Assembly: GCA_050258415.1 (NCBI GenBank)
Contig: JBLMYS010000239.1
Location: 1-30,592 of the forward strand
Reading direction: 5' to 3'
Origin: JAAXKN01 sp050258415
Lineage (GTDB): Bacteria; Bacteroidota; Ignavibacteria; Ignavibacteriales; SURF-24
DNA length: 30,592 nucleotides
Part shown: positions 15,827 through 23,723 of the stretch, piece by piece
Layout of the letters: the number at the start of each line of letters is the position of its first letter
Position numbering within the stretch: position 1 is the stretch's first letter
Notes under the pieces: generated by a model
What the model saw: the letters and a program-made list of their open reading frames with translations, nothing else
Database searches by the model: none
What the model was told of the DNA's origin: nothing
Position numbers and translations under genes: made by a program

Positions 15827-16591
15827 CTAAATTGAACCAGCTATAAGTCTTGTTGCCACTATCAGCAAAGTTCCCGCTATAAAAGATGTAACTACAAGCT
15901 TCGTGTGGTTCTTTAACATCTCGCCCAACACAGCATGAAACGCCAGAAATATAAATCCGCCGCCAATGTGCGCCATTATCATGCCGAATACGGTGGGGGA
16001 GATCATAGACTGCAAAAGGAAAATCCCTATTACGGCTCCCAATACTGTAGTAAGCTCAACCAGCGTTACATATGTAATGATCTTCTTTTTACTGTATGCC
16101 GCTCCTAGCATCAGCGATGCTAAGGCCAGTCCCTCGGGAAATTTGTGCACCAGTATGGCAAAGAAAATTGAGTTACTTTCAAAATGCATGTGCTCGCCTC
16201 CCGTGGTAAGTGCAATACCGTCGAAAAGGGAGTGAAAAGACAACGCTGTTACCATCAGGAGCACAATTTCTGAAAACCTCTTCGTCGTCTGTTCGTCGAA
16301 GTGGCTTGCACTGCAGGCCGGACAGACGTGAAAGTAATATTTGCTTATAAGCCAGAAAACAAGGTAGCCCGAGGCTAAGCCTATTAGTAGCTCTGGTATT
16401 GAAAGCGCTTCATATGCCTCTGGCAGTATGGAAAACGCCGCCGCGCCGAATAAGGCTCCCGCTGAGAGGCTTATCAAAGCGCATAATTTATGATGGTCTA
16501 TTTTGATCGAAAATGTGGAAATTGCCCCCACGAGGGCTGAGAGGACTACAAAGACCGACCTTAAAACCATTCCTGAATATATCTGATCCAT
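15827..16591 (-). CDS. ZIP family metal transporter
   Basis: A 254-residue inner-membrane protein with about eight hydrophobic segments. The two ZIP signature helices are present: H120-S-L-F-D124-G-I-A-L and H149-K-F-P-E153-G-L-A-L, which carry the metal-binding residues of the transport path. A cytoplasmic-loop-like segment H-V-C-P-A-C-S-A-S-H at 88-97 could bind metal. The family imports zinc, iron or other divalent ions into the cytoplasm. It lies between the two tRNA-Ser genes and is not flanked by junction repeats on its own, so it appears to be resident chromosome, not cargo. Confidence 0.92.
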   Translation of the reverse strand: MDQIYSGMVLRSVFVVLSALVGAISTFSIKIDHHKLCALISLSAGALFGAAAFSILPEAYEALSIPELLIGLASGYLVFWLISKYYFHVCPACSASHFDEQTTKRFSEIVLLMVTALSFHSLFDGIALTTGGEHMHFESNSIFFAILVHKFPEGLALASLMLGAAYSKKKIITYVTLVELTTVLGAVIGIFLLQSMISPTVFGMIMAHIGGGFIFLAFHAVLGEMLKNHTKLVVTSFIAGTLLIVATRLIAGSI

Positions 16592-16707
16592 TTATTCCAT
16601 TTTTTTTAACTTATAAATTTACCAAAATTAACCTGCATTTTAAAATATTTTTGAGCCTCTTCTTTTAAATTTCGTGAAATATTTATATATTTGAATCTTT
16701 CAATTAC

Positions 16708-16794
16708 GGAAAGATGCAGGAGTGGCTGAACTGGCACGCCTGGAAAGCGTGTGTGCGGGCAACCGTACCGTGGGTTCGAATCCCACTCTTTCCG
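16708..16794 (+). tRNA. tRNA-Ser(GGA)
   Basis: An 87-base class II tRNA. Acceptor arm GGAAAGA/TCTTTCC with discriminator G, anticodon loop CTGGAAA (anticodon GGA, codons UCC/UCU), a variable arm with the same GCGGGCAACCG stretch as tRNA-Ser(CGA), and T loop TTCGAAT. No CCA is encoded. It is the insertion hub of the right array: its last ~17 bases recur at 19481, 23293 and 27361. Confidence 0.97.
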
Positions 16795-16807
16795 CTCCGA
16801 AAGAATA

Positions 16808-16846
16808 AAGCCCGGGTACAGCTTATGGCTGATCTCGGGCTTTTTT
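16808..16846 (+). terminator. Terminator of tRNA-Ser(GGA)
   Basis: AAGCCCG pairs with CGGGCTT, followed by TTTT. Related hairpins follow the tRNA fragments at 19505, 23321 and 27386. Confidence 0.9.
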
Positions 16847-16925
16847 CGCATTGTGACAATCCCAAATGTCCTCTACTACTTCATATATAAATTTTGTATA
16901 TTCAAAGTAAAATAATGCAGGATTT

Positions 16926-17255
16926 ATGAATACCTTGATTGAAACTGATTATCAGCACGCCCTTAACGTAAAGGCACTGCTGAAGGAAAAATTCGGCGAT
17001 CTGATTTATAAAATATACTGTTATGGTTCCAGAGTCACTGAACAAAGGCAGGATACAGACTTTGATCTGATCATAGTTACTTTAGAAAAGATAGACTGGC
17101 GTAAGGAGGACGAGATTTCTGACGTACTGTATTATTACGGACTTAAGCATGATATTCTCTTCGACGACAGATGCTTTTCCAAAGATGAATTTGAAAATAA
17201 ATATAAGTACATGCCGTTTATTGTCGAAGTAAAGAGCTACGGAATTGCCATCTGA
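16926..17255 (+). CDS. Minimal nucleotidyltransferase (MNT) antitoxin-like protein
   Basis: A 109-residue polymerase-beta-fold nucleotidyltransferase. The motif Y-G-S-R-V-T-E, then D-T-D-F-D-L-I-I-V (about residues 33-51), gives the glycine-serine and the paired Asp metal ligands. The stop lies one base before the ATG of the HEPN gene, so they are one operon. Such NTase/HEPN pairs act as toxin-antitoxin systems or nucleotide-modifying enzymes. It belongs to a different subfamily from the MntA of the left array (G-S-R type, not G-S-Y-A-Y-G). It is the first gene in the cassette next to tRNA-Ser(GGA). Confidence 0.88.
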   Translation: MNTLIETDYQHALNVKALLKEKFGDLIYKIYCYGSRVTEQRQDTDFDLIIVTLEKIDWRKEDEISDVLYYYGLKHDILFDDRCFSKDEFENKYKYMPFIVEVKSYGIAI

Positions 17256-17256
17256 A

Positions 17257-17676
17257 ATGGAGAAAGAGGAACTCATAAATATCGTAAACTACAGGGTTGA
17301 AACCTCCTACGGTGCAATAAACGAATCAGAAAGCCACCTTGCCAATGGGTTTTTAAGTACAGCAATGAACAGGATTTATTATGCTGGCTTTTACATGGTA
17401 AGTGCACTGGCTGCATTAGACAACTTTTCCACCGCTAAGCATAAACAGTTGATCGGCTACTTCAACAAAGAGTATATAAATTCAGGCAAGATCGATCCCG
17501 AAGTTGGTAAAATCTTAAGGACTGCTTATGACAGGCGTCAGGCGGCCGATTACCACGATTTTGTGACTTTGACCAAAACCCAGATAGATGAATACAGGAT
17601 GAGAATGCTGGAATTTATAAAACAGGTTGAACTTATTATCAAAGAAAGGCTTTCTGAGCTAAATAACAGTTATTAG
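17257..17676 (+). CDS. HEPN-domain protein (toxin-like partner)
   Basis: A 139-residue all-alpha HEPN protein of the longer, non-DUF86 type. It has A-M-N-R-I-Y-Y-A-G-F-Y-M-V at 36-48 and the R93-R-Q-A-A-D-Y-H100-D segment, an R-X-H arrangement at the site where HEPN RNases keep their catalytic residues. The ATG follows the nucleotidyltransferase stop by a single base; an upstream in-frame TTG at 17245 is unneeded. Family knowledge suggests RNase or nucleotide-binding activity controlled by the partner. With the left array's HepT/MntA, each array carries one such pair. Confidence 0.85.
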   Translation: MEKEELINIVNYRVETSYGAINESESHLANGFLSTAMNRIYYAGFYMVSALAALDNFSTAKHKQLIGYFNKEYINSGKIDPEVGKILRTAYDRRQAADYHDFVTLTKTQIDEYRMRMLEFIKQVELIIKERLSELNNSY

Positions 17677-17758
17677 AAGAAATCCTGGTAAAATTGAAAA
17701 GTTAAAAGCTATCCTTCTTACGTTCCGAAAATACAACTGTTCACATTCAATATATAAA

Positions 17759-18544
17759 ATGAGAATCTTTACTTTTTGTCTTTTAGGTCTTCTCTTTCTT
17801 TCAGGCTGCAGAGGAGAAGATGCGAAATCCAGAGTTTATAAAAATGACGGAAACATATCCGATGAGAAAGGTAATCCTGCTGATTCCAACGTTTCTTACT
17901 TCCCCCAAAAAATGCCTGTAGAAAAATCATTTTTCAGTGAAAGGTTATCTACACAAAACGATTCAGTGAATTATCAAATCAAAAAGTTTGATTTTGCATC
18001 TGTTACAAAACAATTTATAGCATTCAAGGAACCGGTTTTAGATAACTATTATCTGGGTAAGGATATTATCCGACTCCTCTGGACCAGATCTTTTCACCGG
18101 CCTGTGATGATTAAAATGGAAAGGCAAGGAGATGCTGTTACCTTAACTACAAAGATTCTAAACAGGTATCCAGAGCTCTTTCCTTTGAAATCTACTATTA
18201 AATTTTTACCGCCTGTTAATAAATCAAAGCACCGGAAAAAAGAAGTCATTAAAGAGATTCCCTTGCCCCCGCAAAAAATTGATGTACATATTGATCTGAA
18301 CAAAACAACCAGACTTTCTCCGAAAGAATGGGAAACAATGCTTGGGAAGTTAAATGAGATCGATTTCTTCCATATGACCCCATACAGGCGGGAGGTTGGA
18401 TTGGACGGATCGGACTGGCTGCTTGAAACCCACCTTAGTGACAGGTATCACTATGTGTTCAGGTGGTCTCCCCATGATTCTTTCCAGAAATGCTGCGAAT
18501 ACCTGATCGGCTTAAGTGAAGTAAAAAATGAAGAGAGGTACTGA
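17759..18544 (+). CDS. Lipoprotein, tandem paralogue 1
   Basis: A 261-residue protein with a lipobox F-L-S-G-C (lipidation at Cys17). It shares with the next gene: K-G-N-P-A-D-S-N-V near residue 40, K-E-P-V-L and Y-L-G-K-D-I-I-R-L-L, T-T-K-I-L-N, a P-P-x-K segment, L-S-P-K-E-W, K-L-N-E-I-D-F-F-H-M and C-C-E-Y-L-I. No enzyme motif is visible. The ATG region has no strong ribosome-binding site. It probably forms a tandem duplication with 18544-19347 and is cotranscribed with it. The family is not recognised; an envelope location is likely. Confidence 0.8.
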   Translation: MRIFTFCLLGLLFLSGCRGEDAKSRVYKNDGNISDEKGNPADSNVSYFPQKMPVEKSFFSERLSTQNDSVNYQIKKFDFASVTKQFIAFKEPVLDNYYLGKDIIRLLWTRSFHRPVMIKMERQGDAVTLTTKILNRYPELFPLKSTIKFLPPVNKSKHRKKEVIKEIPLPPQKIDVHIDLNKTTRLSPKEWETMLGKLNEIDFFHMTPYRREVGLDGSDWLLETHLSDRYHYVFRWSPHDSFQKCCEYLIGLSEVKNEERY

Positions 18545-19347
18545 TGACCGGATCTAATGCATACCATAAATCCTTCACCCGGAATTGCCTTATAATTATA
18601 ATGGTGGTTTTACTTGGAGGCTGCAAGGCGGGACGGAATTCAGAAAGTGATGCTTACTTTCAGGATTCAAAAATATCTGATTTAGCAGGTAACCCAAAAG
18701 ATTCCAGTGTCTTTTATCTTCCTATGGACATGAAGTCCAAAGATTCAGAAATAAATAATGGAATGGATCCCTTTATTAGTAAATGGATATCCTCAATGCT
18801 TTACTACCTAAAGGAGCCGGTTCTGTATAACAGATATCTGGGAAAAGATATTTTTCGTTTACTTTACCTGGATAACAGGCCATTAGTCATTTCTATGGTA
18901 AATGATCACGGAAGAATTACAATTACTACAAAGGTACTGAACCATGCTTTGGATCCTAATAAGCCGGGTAAACATATCTCTTTCTACCGTTCATATGATA
19001 ACAAAAAAACAACCAGGGACGGTGATATATACTATGGGTACCAGATAGATGAAACTGAATTACCACCCTTGAAGGTGATTTTGAACAGGACAAAGGTCCT
19101 ATCCAGGAAAGAATGGGATGAATTTAATGCAAAGCTTGACAGTATAGATTATTTTAAAATGGAACCTAGTGATGAAGCCGGCAGGGGCTACGGTCAAAGG
19201 AAAGACATTGTGCTTGAGAGTCACTCCAAAGAAAAATATTGGATGGTTCACCGGAAATCCTTTGATTATGATTTAGTAAGGTGCTGCCAGTATCTGATAG
19301 AACTAAGCAGCATCAAGGATGATGGTATAATCACAAGTATAAACTAA
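18544..19347 (+). CDS. Lipoprotein, tandem paralogue 2
   Basis: A 267-residue protein with a hydrophobic N-terminal segment and lipobox L-L-G-G-C (lipidation near Cys27). Its ATG shares one base with the preceding stop (TGATG), so translation is coupled. It repeats the layout of the preceding protein: A-G-N-P-K-D-S-S-V, K-E-P-V-L, Y-L-G-K-D-I-F-R-L-L, T-T-K-V-L-N, L-S-R-K-E-W, K-L-D-S-I-D-Y-F-K-M and C-C-Q-Y-L-I. The two differ widely elsewhere, so the duplication is old. The function is unknown. Confidence 0.8.
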   Translation: MTGSNAYHKSFTRNCLIIIMVVLLGGCKAGRNSESDAYFQDSKISDLAGNPKDSSVFYLPMDMKSKDSEINNGMDPFISKWISSMLYYLKEPVLYNRYLGKDIFRLLYLDNRPLVISMVNDHGRITITTKVLNHALDPNKPGKHISFYRSYDNKKTTRDGDIYYGYQIDETELPPLKVILNRTKVLSRKEWDEFNAKLDSIDYFKMEPSDEAGRGYGQRKDIVLESHSKEKYWMVHRKSFDYDLVRCCQYLIELSSIKDDGIITSIN

Positions 19348-19403
19348 TCACTAACAATTAAATTTAAAGCCTGCTGTTACTTGTGTGCTGATAAATAAAA
19401 ATA

Positions 19404-19550
19404 ATGACATTTTTATGACATCGGCTTTCGAAAAACACTCAATACAGCCTGAATTCCAGCAATTTGGATAAGGTGCGGAAAATCCCACTCTTTCCGCCAA
19501 CAAAAATAAAGCTCAGGAATAGCTAAAAACGCTGTTTTTGAGCTTTTTTT
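19404..19550 (+). repeat. att junction R1 (tRNA-Ser(GGA) 3' fragment)
   Basis: ATGACA (19404-19409), five bases, ATGACA (19415-19420), 60 bases, then the tRNA core AATCCCACTCTTTCCGC (19481-19497), then a terminator hairpin AAAGCTCA...TGAGCTTTTTTT (19505-19550). Confidence 0.92.
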
Positions 19551-19602
19551 CTGTACAGCAACAACTCTGTAACACACCAAAACTCACCCTGTTTACCACT
19601 TT

Positions 19603-19630
19603 AGGACAAATTTAGGACACTTTTGGGACA
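19603..19630 (+). promoter_or_regulatory. Three AGGACA-type boxes at 11-base steps
   Basis: AGGACA at 19603 and 19614 and GGGACA at 19625: three direct repeats in helical phase, 105 bases after the tRNA core of junction R1, at the start of the second right-hand cassette. They match the boxes of the junctions, so this may be the opposite arm-binding region of that element. Confidence 0.65.
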
Positions 19631-19778
19631 CTAAAATTTCTGGCCTTTGACAAATTATAATTATTCAGAAATGATTTACTTTTGAATGCGTGGTTTATTA
19701 TTTTTCGTTTGTAACGAATCTGTTCTGTGTGTATTGAACTTTTAATTAACCATTCATTTTCAATATTACAGGTCTCCT

Positions 19779-19856
19779 ATGAAATCCCGCTCTATAATAA
19801 GTCTTATGCTCCTGCTGGCAATTCTTTTCTTTAATGATTTTGCAGGCGGCAAATGA
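19779..19856 (+). CDS. 25-residue signal-peptide-like leader ORF
   Basis: ATG to TGA encodes 25 residues that look like an isolated signal peptide (M-K-S-R-S-I-I-S-L-M-L-L-L-A-I-L-F-F). The stop overlaps the next gene's ATG (ATGA, 19853-19856), giving translational coupling. It may be a leader peptide, the remnant of a lost secreted protein, or chance. Confidence 0.45.
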   Translation: MKSRSIISLMLLLAILFFNDFAGGK

Positions 19857-20431
19857 AAAAAGTTTATTACATTATACTTTTACTTGGGTTTTTGTTTAGC
19901 ATTGCAAAGGCTGATTCCGGCAGGGATTCTGATACATCCAGTTTTGGATATATCGGAGGTAATCTGGGACTTGCAGGCAGACAGGTTGGCTATTCAAGGT
20001 TTCCGCTTAAAGTTGGCGGTCAATTTCTTTATTCCTGGAATAATAACGCCATAAAACTTGCATATAATAAAATATCGGTGTTTCAATTTGATAATGAACC
20101 GGATTCAAAAGAAAGATTCCACTCCATCGAATTATCTTATGGAAGGCTCCTTAGAATAGGGTCCATTCGGCTTCTGTTTAATGACCTATACATAGGTGCT
20201 TCGACTGGTCTATCAATAAACTTTATTGATTATTATAAGGATTCAGGAGATGCCTGGGGCCATCGGATAACAACTGAAAATAAGTTGGGAATTCCATTTA
20301 GTATTTTTACCAATACTAATTTTGGCTCCCTTTTGACAGCCGGATTTGAATATAAGTATAGCATTCTTCAAAAGTCTTTCCCTTCAAGTGAAGTAAACTT
20401 TTCAATAAATGTGAAAGTGTTTGAACTATAA
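19853..20431 (+). CDS. Probable outer-membrane beta-barrel protein
   Basis: A 192-residue protein with a signal peptide ending S-I-A-K-A-D near residue 21. The mature part alternates polar and aromatic residues with strand-like spacing (L-K-V-G-G-Q-F-L-Y-S-W-N, A-I-K-L-A-Y-N-K, L-Y-I-G-A-S-T-G-L-S, L-L-T-A-G-F-E-Y-K-Y-S) and ends in N-F-S-I-N-V-K-V-F-E-L, compatible with a small 8-10-strand barrel. The gene overlaps a tiny upstream ORF and precedes the S41 peptidase gene by 28 bases, so they are probably cotranscribed. The family is not recognised. Confidence 0.65.
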   Translation: MKKVYYIILLLGFLFSIAKADSGRDSDTSSFGYIGGNLGLAGRQVGYSRFPLKVGGQFLYSWNNNAIKLAYNKISVFQFDNEPDSKERFHSIELSYGRLLRIGSIRLLFNDLYIGASTGLSINFIDYYKDSGDAWGHRITTENKLGIPFSIFTNTNFGSLLTAGFEYKYSILQKSFPSSEVNFSINVKVFEL

Positions 20432-20459
20432 TTCTTATTACTTTTTAGGGATACATTCA

Positions 20460-22211
20460 ATGAAAAGACTTTACTTCATAATTATTATACTTGGAATTAC
20501 TTCCACTATATTTCCCCAGAGCTTTAACCCTGTTAAATGCAGGGCTTTAAGCCGTGATTGGAAGACTATTATCGACACAACGTGGGCAGAGAGAAATCCT
20601 ACCGCATTTAATCTGACAGTGTTTGATTCCGTTTGGAACACAATAGACCGCCAGTATGCATGCTTTCAGAATCTTGATATTGACTGGAAAGCGTTGAAAG
20701 ATAAGTACAGACCTGAAATAGAGGCTGGTGTAACAAGGGGCAGATTTGCAGCTATCATGAATTATCTCGGGTTAAGGCTTCAGGAAACACATACAAAATT
20801 TTCAGATCCGGGAGTAAATTATGGGTATGTATTCGATGCCCCTCCCGGAGTTCCCATCCTCTATACAGGCGTCTGGGGACGTGATTCCCGTTTCGGGGCC
20901 GGACTTACACCGCTTGCCGACAGTACACTGCTGGTTTATCAGGCAGTTGAAAATCATCCGCTTGGCCTGATACCAGGTGACATTGTGCTGGGCTATGACG
21001 GTGTGCCATGGAAAAAACTTTATAAGGAACTGCTTAAGCTTGAAATACCCATTAATATGACAAGCCAGTGGGGAGCAAACAATGAGGCATTCACGCACCT
21101 ATGGCTTTCAGGAGCAGGACAAAACTGGCACTTGTTCGATACAATTGATATAAAGAAATTCAAAACAGGCGAAATTGTCCATCTTCCGACAAATCTTTTG
21201 GTAAATAAGAAATTCAATATTACTTATTCCGAACAGTTGCCTGTTCCCGGAGTACCATGGATAGATAAAAGCAATAATTGGTCTGTTGCCTGGGGCATGG
21301 TGGAAGGGACAAAAGTGGGATACATCTACGTTTGGAATTGGTTCAATGGAATTTCAGTGAAATTTCATGACGCACTGGATTCGCTGATAAATGTCAATAA
21401 GGCTGAAGGTCTTATTCTGGACTTCAGAGCAAATTATGGCGGGTATGTAAGGGAAAGTGACCGGGGACTGAGCCTTCTTTTTAAGAATTCTGCTCCTACT
21501 TTATCTTTAGTTGCCAGAAGTAATCCGTATGATCATTTTCAAATGAAGAATACATCTAATTACATTTTTTCAGATGATTCAACTGCTTACTTTGATAAAC
21601 CAATTGCAGTGCTTACAGGACCAATGTCCATAAGCGCTTCTGATTTTATTGTAAAAAGGCTGCAGTACCATCCCAAAGTAAGGGTATTCGGGAAGTCCAC
21701 ATCTTCTGCATTCGCATCTGCCTCAAGAATTATGATTTCTAATATCGAATTGGATTTTGCCGAATATAACGGTATGGATATTAGTAATCCCGGGGAATAT
21801 CTGACGCATAAGAAACAGAAAGTGGATGATGATGTTTGGTTAACTCCGGAAGATGTAAACAAGGGGGAAGATTCAGTAGTAAAGAAAGCTCTGAAATGGA
21901 TAAATGATAATATCCTCTCTGTTAATCCTGAAAATACATCTGCTGTAGCAGAATTCAATCTTAAGCAGAATTATCCAAATCCTTTCAACCCGGCAACAAC
22001 AATAAGCTACTCAATTCCTAAACAGTCACATGTTGAAATGAGAATATTTGATATGCTCGGCCGTGAAGTATCAACAATTGCCAGTAAAGAGCAGAGTGCA
22101 GGTGAGTATAAGGTTCAGTTTGACGCATCAACCCTGCCCAGCGGAGTATACATATACACTTTGCAGGCAGGCCAGTTCAGGGATTCTAAGAAACTGTTGC
22201 TCCTTAAGTAA
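20460..22211 (+). CDS. S41-family serine peptidase with T9SS domain
   Basis: A 583-residue secreted protein with a signal peptide (residues 1-20). Residues ~50-120 look like the N-terminal cap of tricorn/C-terminal processing peptidases; ~155-185 (Q-A-V-E-N-H-P-L-G-L-I-P-G-D-I-V-L-G-Y-D-G) is PDZ-like; ~285-430 is the S41 core (V-G-Y-I-Y-V-W, G-L-I-L-D-F-R-A-N-Y-G-G). The nucleophile should be S392 or S394 in G-P-M-S-I-S-A-S-D-F. The last ~85 residues are a T9SS sorting domain ending R-D-S-K-K-L-L-L-L-K. The start is ATG at 20460; an earlier TTG overlaps the preceding gene. An exported protease role is inferred. Confidence 0.87.
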   Translation: MKRLYFIIIILGITSTIFPQSFNPVKCRALSRDWKTIIDTTWAERNPTAFNLTVFDSVWNTIDRQYACFQNLDIDWKALKDKYRPEIEAGVTRGRFAAIMNYLGLRLQETHTKFSDPGVNYGYVFDAPPGVPILYTGVWGRDSRFGAGLTPLADSTLLVYQAVENHPLGLIPGDIVLGYDGVPWKKLYKELLKLEIPINMTSQWGANNEAFTHLWLSGAGQNWHLFDTIDIKKFKTGEIVHLPTNLLVNKKFNITYSEQLPVPGVPWIDKSNNWSVAWGMVEGTKVGYIYVWNWFNGISVKFHDALDSLINVNKAEGLILDFRANYGGYVRESDRGLSLLFKNSAPTLSLVARSNPYDHFQMKNTSNYIFSDDSTAYFDKPIAVLTGPMSISASDFIVKRLQYHPKVRVFGKSTSSAFASASRIMISNIELDFAEYNGMDISNPGEYLTHKKQKVDDDVWLTPEDVNKGEDSVVKKALKWINDNILSVNPENTSAVAEFNLKQNYPNPFNPATTISYSIPKQSHVEMRIFDMLGREVSTIASKEQSAGEYKVQFDASTLPSGVYIYTLQAGQFRDSKKLLLLK

Positions 22212-22251
22212 TTTTGAGCTCATTTATTCAACACTGCTAAGGACAGAGCAA

Positions 22252-23190
22252 ATGAAATTTATCAGAATACTTTCTGTCATTATCGTTCTATCTTCTTTTT
22301 GCCATGCACAGCAATGGGAAAATTTCCTTGCTGATGAAGAAGTCAGATGCCAGGCTGTTGAAGGACAATATCTCTGGGTTGGGACCACAAAATATTTGGC
22401 AAAATTAGATACTCAGACTGGGGAGATAGCAGAAATATTTAAGAACTTTGAAGCCTGGAGTAATTACATTTCTTCAATTGCCATTGATAAGCAAGGGAAT
22501 AAATGGATCGGAACTGATAAAGGAGCAGCCAAATTTGACGGAAAGAACTGGACTGTTTACAATTCCGGGAATTCTGGAATATCACCTGCCAGTTGTTCCT
22601 CAATTGCGATTGACCGGCAGGAGAATCTTTGGGCTGGAGCCTGGGGAGGGGGTTTAGCTAAGTTTGACGGGAAGGGCTGGACAGCATACGATAGTCATAA
22701 TTCAGGACTGCCAAGGCTCTTCTGGGTTTACTCTATTGCTGTTGACCAGCAGGGAAATAGATGGTTCGGGACTGATTGTGGGCTGGCCAGGTTTGACGGG
22801 CAGAAATGGACTGTATATACCAATCTTAATTCCAAGCTTCGGAGTTCTATTGTTACTTCAATTGCAGTTGATGAACAGGGAAACAAGTGGATTGGAACTC
22901 CTGCAGGGCTGGCTAAATTTGATGGAGAGAATTGGACTGTCTATGACAGTACTAATTCCGGAATGAAGGGTAACTATGTTTTGTCCATTGCAATTGATAA
23001 GAAGGGTAATAAATGGCTGGGTGTTGGCGGGTTTGGATTGGAAATGTTTGACGGGGAGAATTGGACTGTTTACAACTCTGCTGATTCCAAACTGCCAAAC
23101 ACGGTTATAAACTCAATTGCTGTGGATCTTCAGGGAAATATCTGGATCGGGACTAATAATGGATTAGTAAAAAGAAGATTTATTCCTTGA
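22252..23190 (+). CDS. Secreted two-component-regulator propeller protein without kinase
   Basis: A 312-residue protein with a signal peptide (M-K-F-I-R-I-L-S-V-I-I-V-L-S-S-F-C-H-A, cut after residue 19). The rest is about seven Reg_prop repeats of ~43 residues (A-K-F-D-G-K-N-W-T-V-Y-N-S, then S-I-A-I-D, then G-N-K-W-I-G-T), enough for one seven-bladed propeller. It lacks transmembrane, kinase and T9SS domains, so it is periplasmic or released. The repeats are highly alike at the DNA level, which points to recent internal duplication. It resembles one half of the propeller-T9SS protein in the left array. The start is ATG with AAGGA upstream. Confidence 0.85.
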   Translation: MKFIRILSVIIVLSSFCHAQQWENFLADEEVRCQAVEGQYLWVGTTKYLAKLDTQTGEIAEIFKNFEAWSNYISSIAIDKQGNKWIGTDKGAAKFDGKNWTVYNSGNSGISPASCSSIAIDRQENLWAGAWGGGLAKFDGKGWTAYDSHNSGLPRLFWVYSIAVDQQGNRWFGTDCGLARFDGQKWTVYTNLNSKLRSSIVTSIAVDEQGNKWIGTPAGLAKFDGENWTVYDSTNSGMKGNYVLSIAIDKKGNKWLGVGGFGLEMFDGENWTVYNSADSKLPNTVINSIAVDLQGNIWIGTNNGLVKRRFIP

Positions 23191-23215
23191 GGGCTTTTTT
23201 GTTGAAAAAATATTC

Positions 23216-23365
23216 ATGGCACTTTTATGACATCGGCTTTCGAAAAATGATGAATACAACGTAAATTCGTATCATTTTGGATATGAGCGGAAAATCCCAC
23301 TCTTTCCGTTTAAAGAAATAATAAAGCTCAGAGATAGCTGAAAAAGCTGCTTTTGAGCTCTTTTC
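23216..23365 (+). repeat. att junction R2 (tRNA-Ser(GGA) 3' fragment)
   Basis: ATGGCA (23216-23221), five bases, ATGACA (23227-23232), 60 bases, then the tRNA core AATCCCACTCTTTCCG (23293-23308), then the terminator hairpin (23321-23365). Confidence 0.9.
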
Positions 23366-23369
23366 GCAT

Positions 23370-23690
23370 AATGAGTCAAATCGAATTTTGAATTTTTCCA
23401 ATTACTGCTTTTGCTAACTGGCTTATCACCTTTTCTATAGCCATAATCCATTGGGTCTATCATGGTAAGACCGGAAATTGAACCAGCCTTAAGCCGGAAG
23501 AGCTATCAGGAAAATCACTTTTATAATAATTGGGCTTTTATAAATATTTTAGAATCCATACAGGCAAAAATAGGGTTGAAAATCTAGGCAAACAATTACT
23601 TCCAAGCAATAATCCATATGCTCCAAAACTCATCTGATGCAAAAACAAGGTACCCCTACTTTCCGTTGTAGCAATTAAGTAAATAAATGT
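23370..23690. other. Gene-free stretch before the chrB operon
   Basis: About 320 A/T-rich bases with no supported gene between junction R2 and the operator-like palindrome before chrB. It presumably contains the chrB promoter. No further att boxes with the 11-base step were found here. Confidence 0.5.
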
Positions 23691-23697
23691 TACTATA

Positions 23698-23713
23698 TGT
23701 AATAAGTATTACA
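23698..23713. promoter_or_regulatory. Operator-like palindrome upstream of chrB
   Basis: TGTAATA-AG-TATTACA is a perfect inverted repeat with 7-base arms, ending 10 bases before the chrB ATG. A shorter TTAC-5-GTAA inverted repeat overlaps it at 23690-23702. The position fits a repressor site. ChrB-type proteins act as chromate-responsive repressors in some bacteria, so self-regulation is possible. Confidence 0.65.
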
Positions 23714-23723
23714 CAGAGGCGTT

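Noticed and set aside
15827..16591. ZIP transporter as a further cassette
   Set aside because: It lies on the 5' side of both tRNAs and no box-60-core junction flanks it; it appears to be resident chromosome.
16606..16851. 81-residue minus-strand ORF
   Set aside because: It runs straight across tRNA-Ser(GGA) and its terminator, so it is an antisense shadow.
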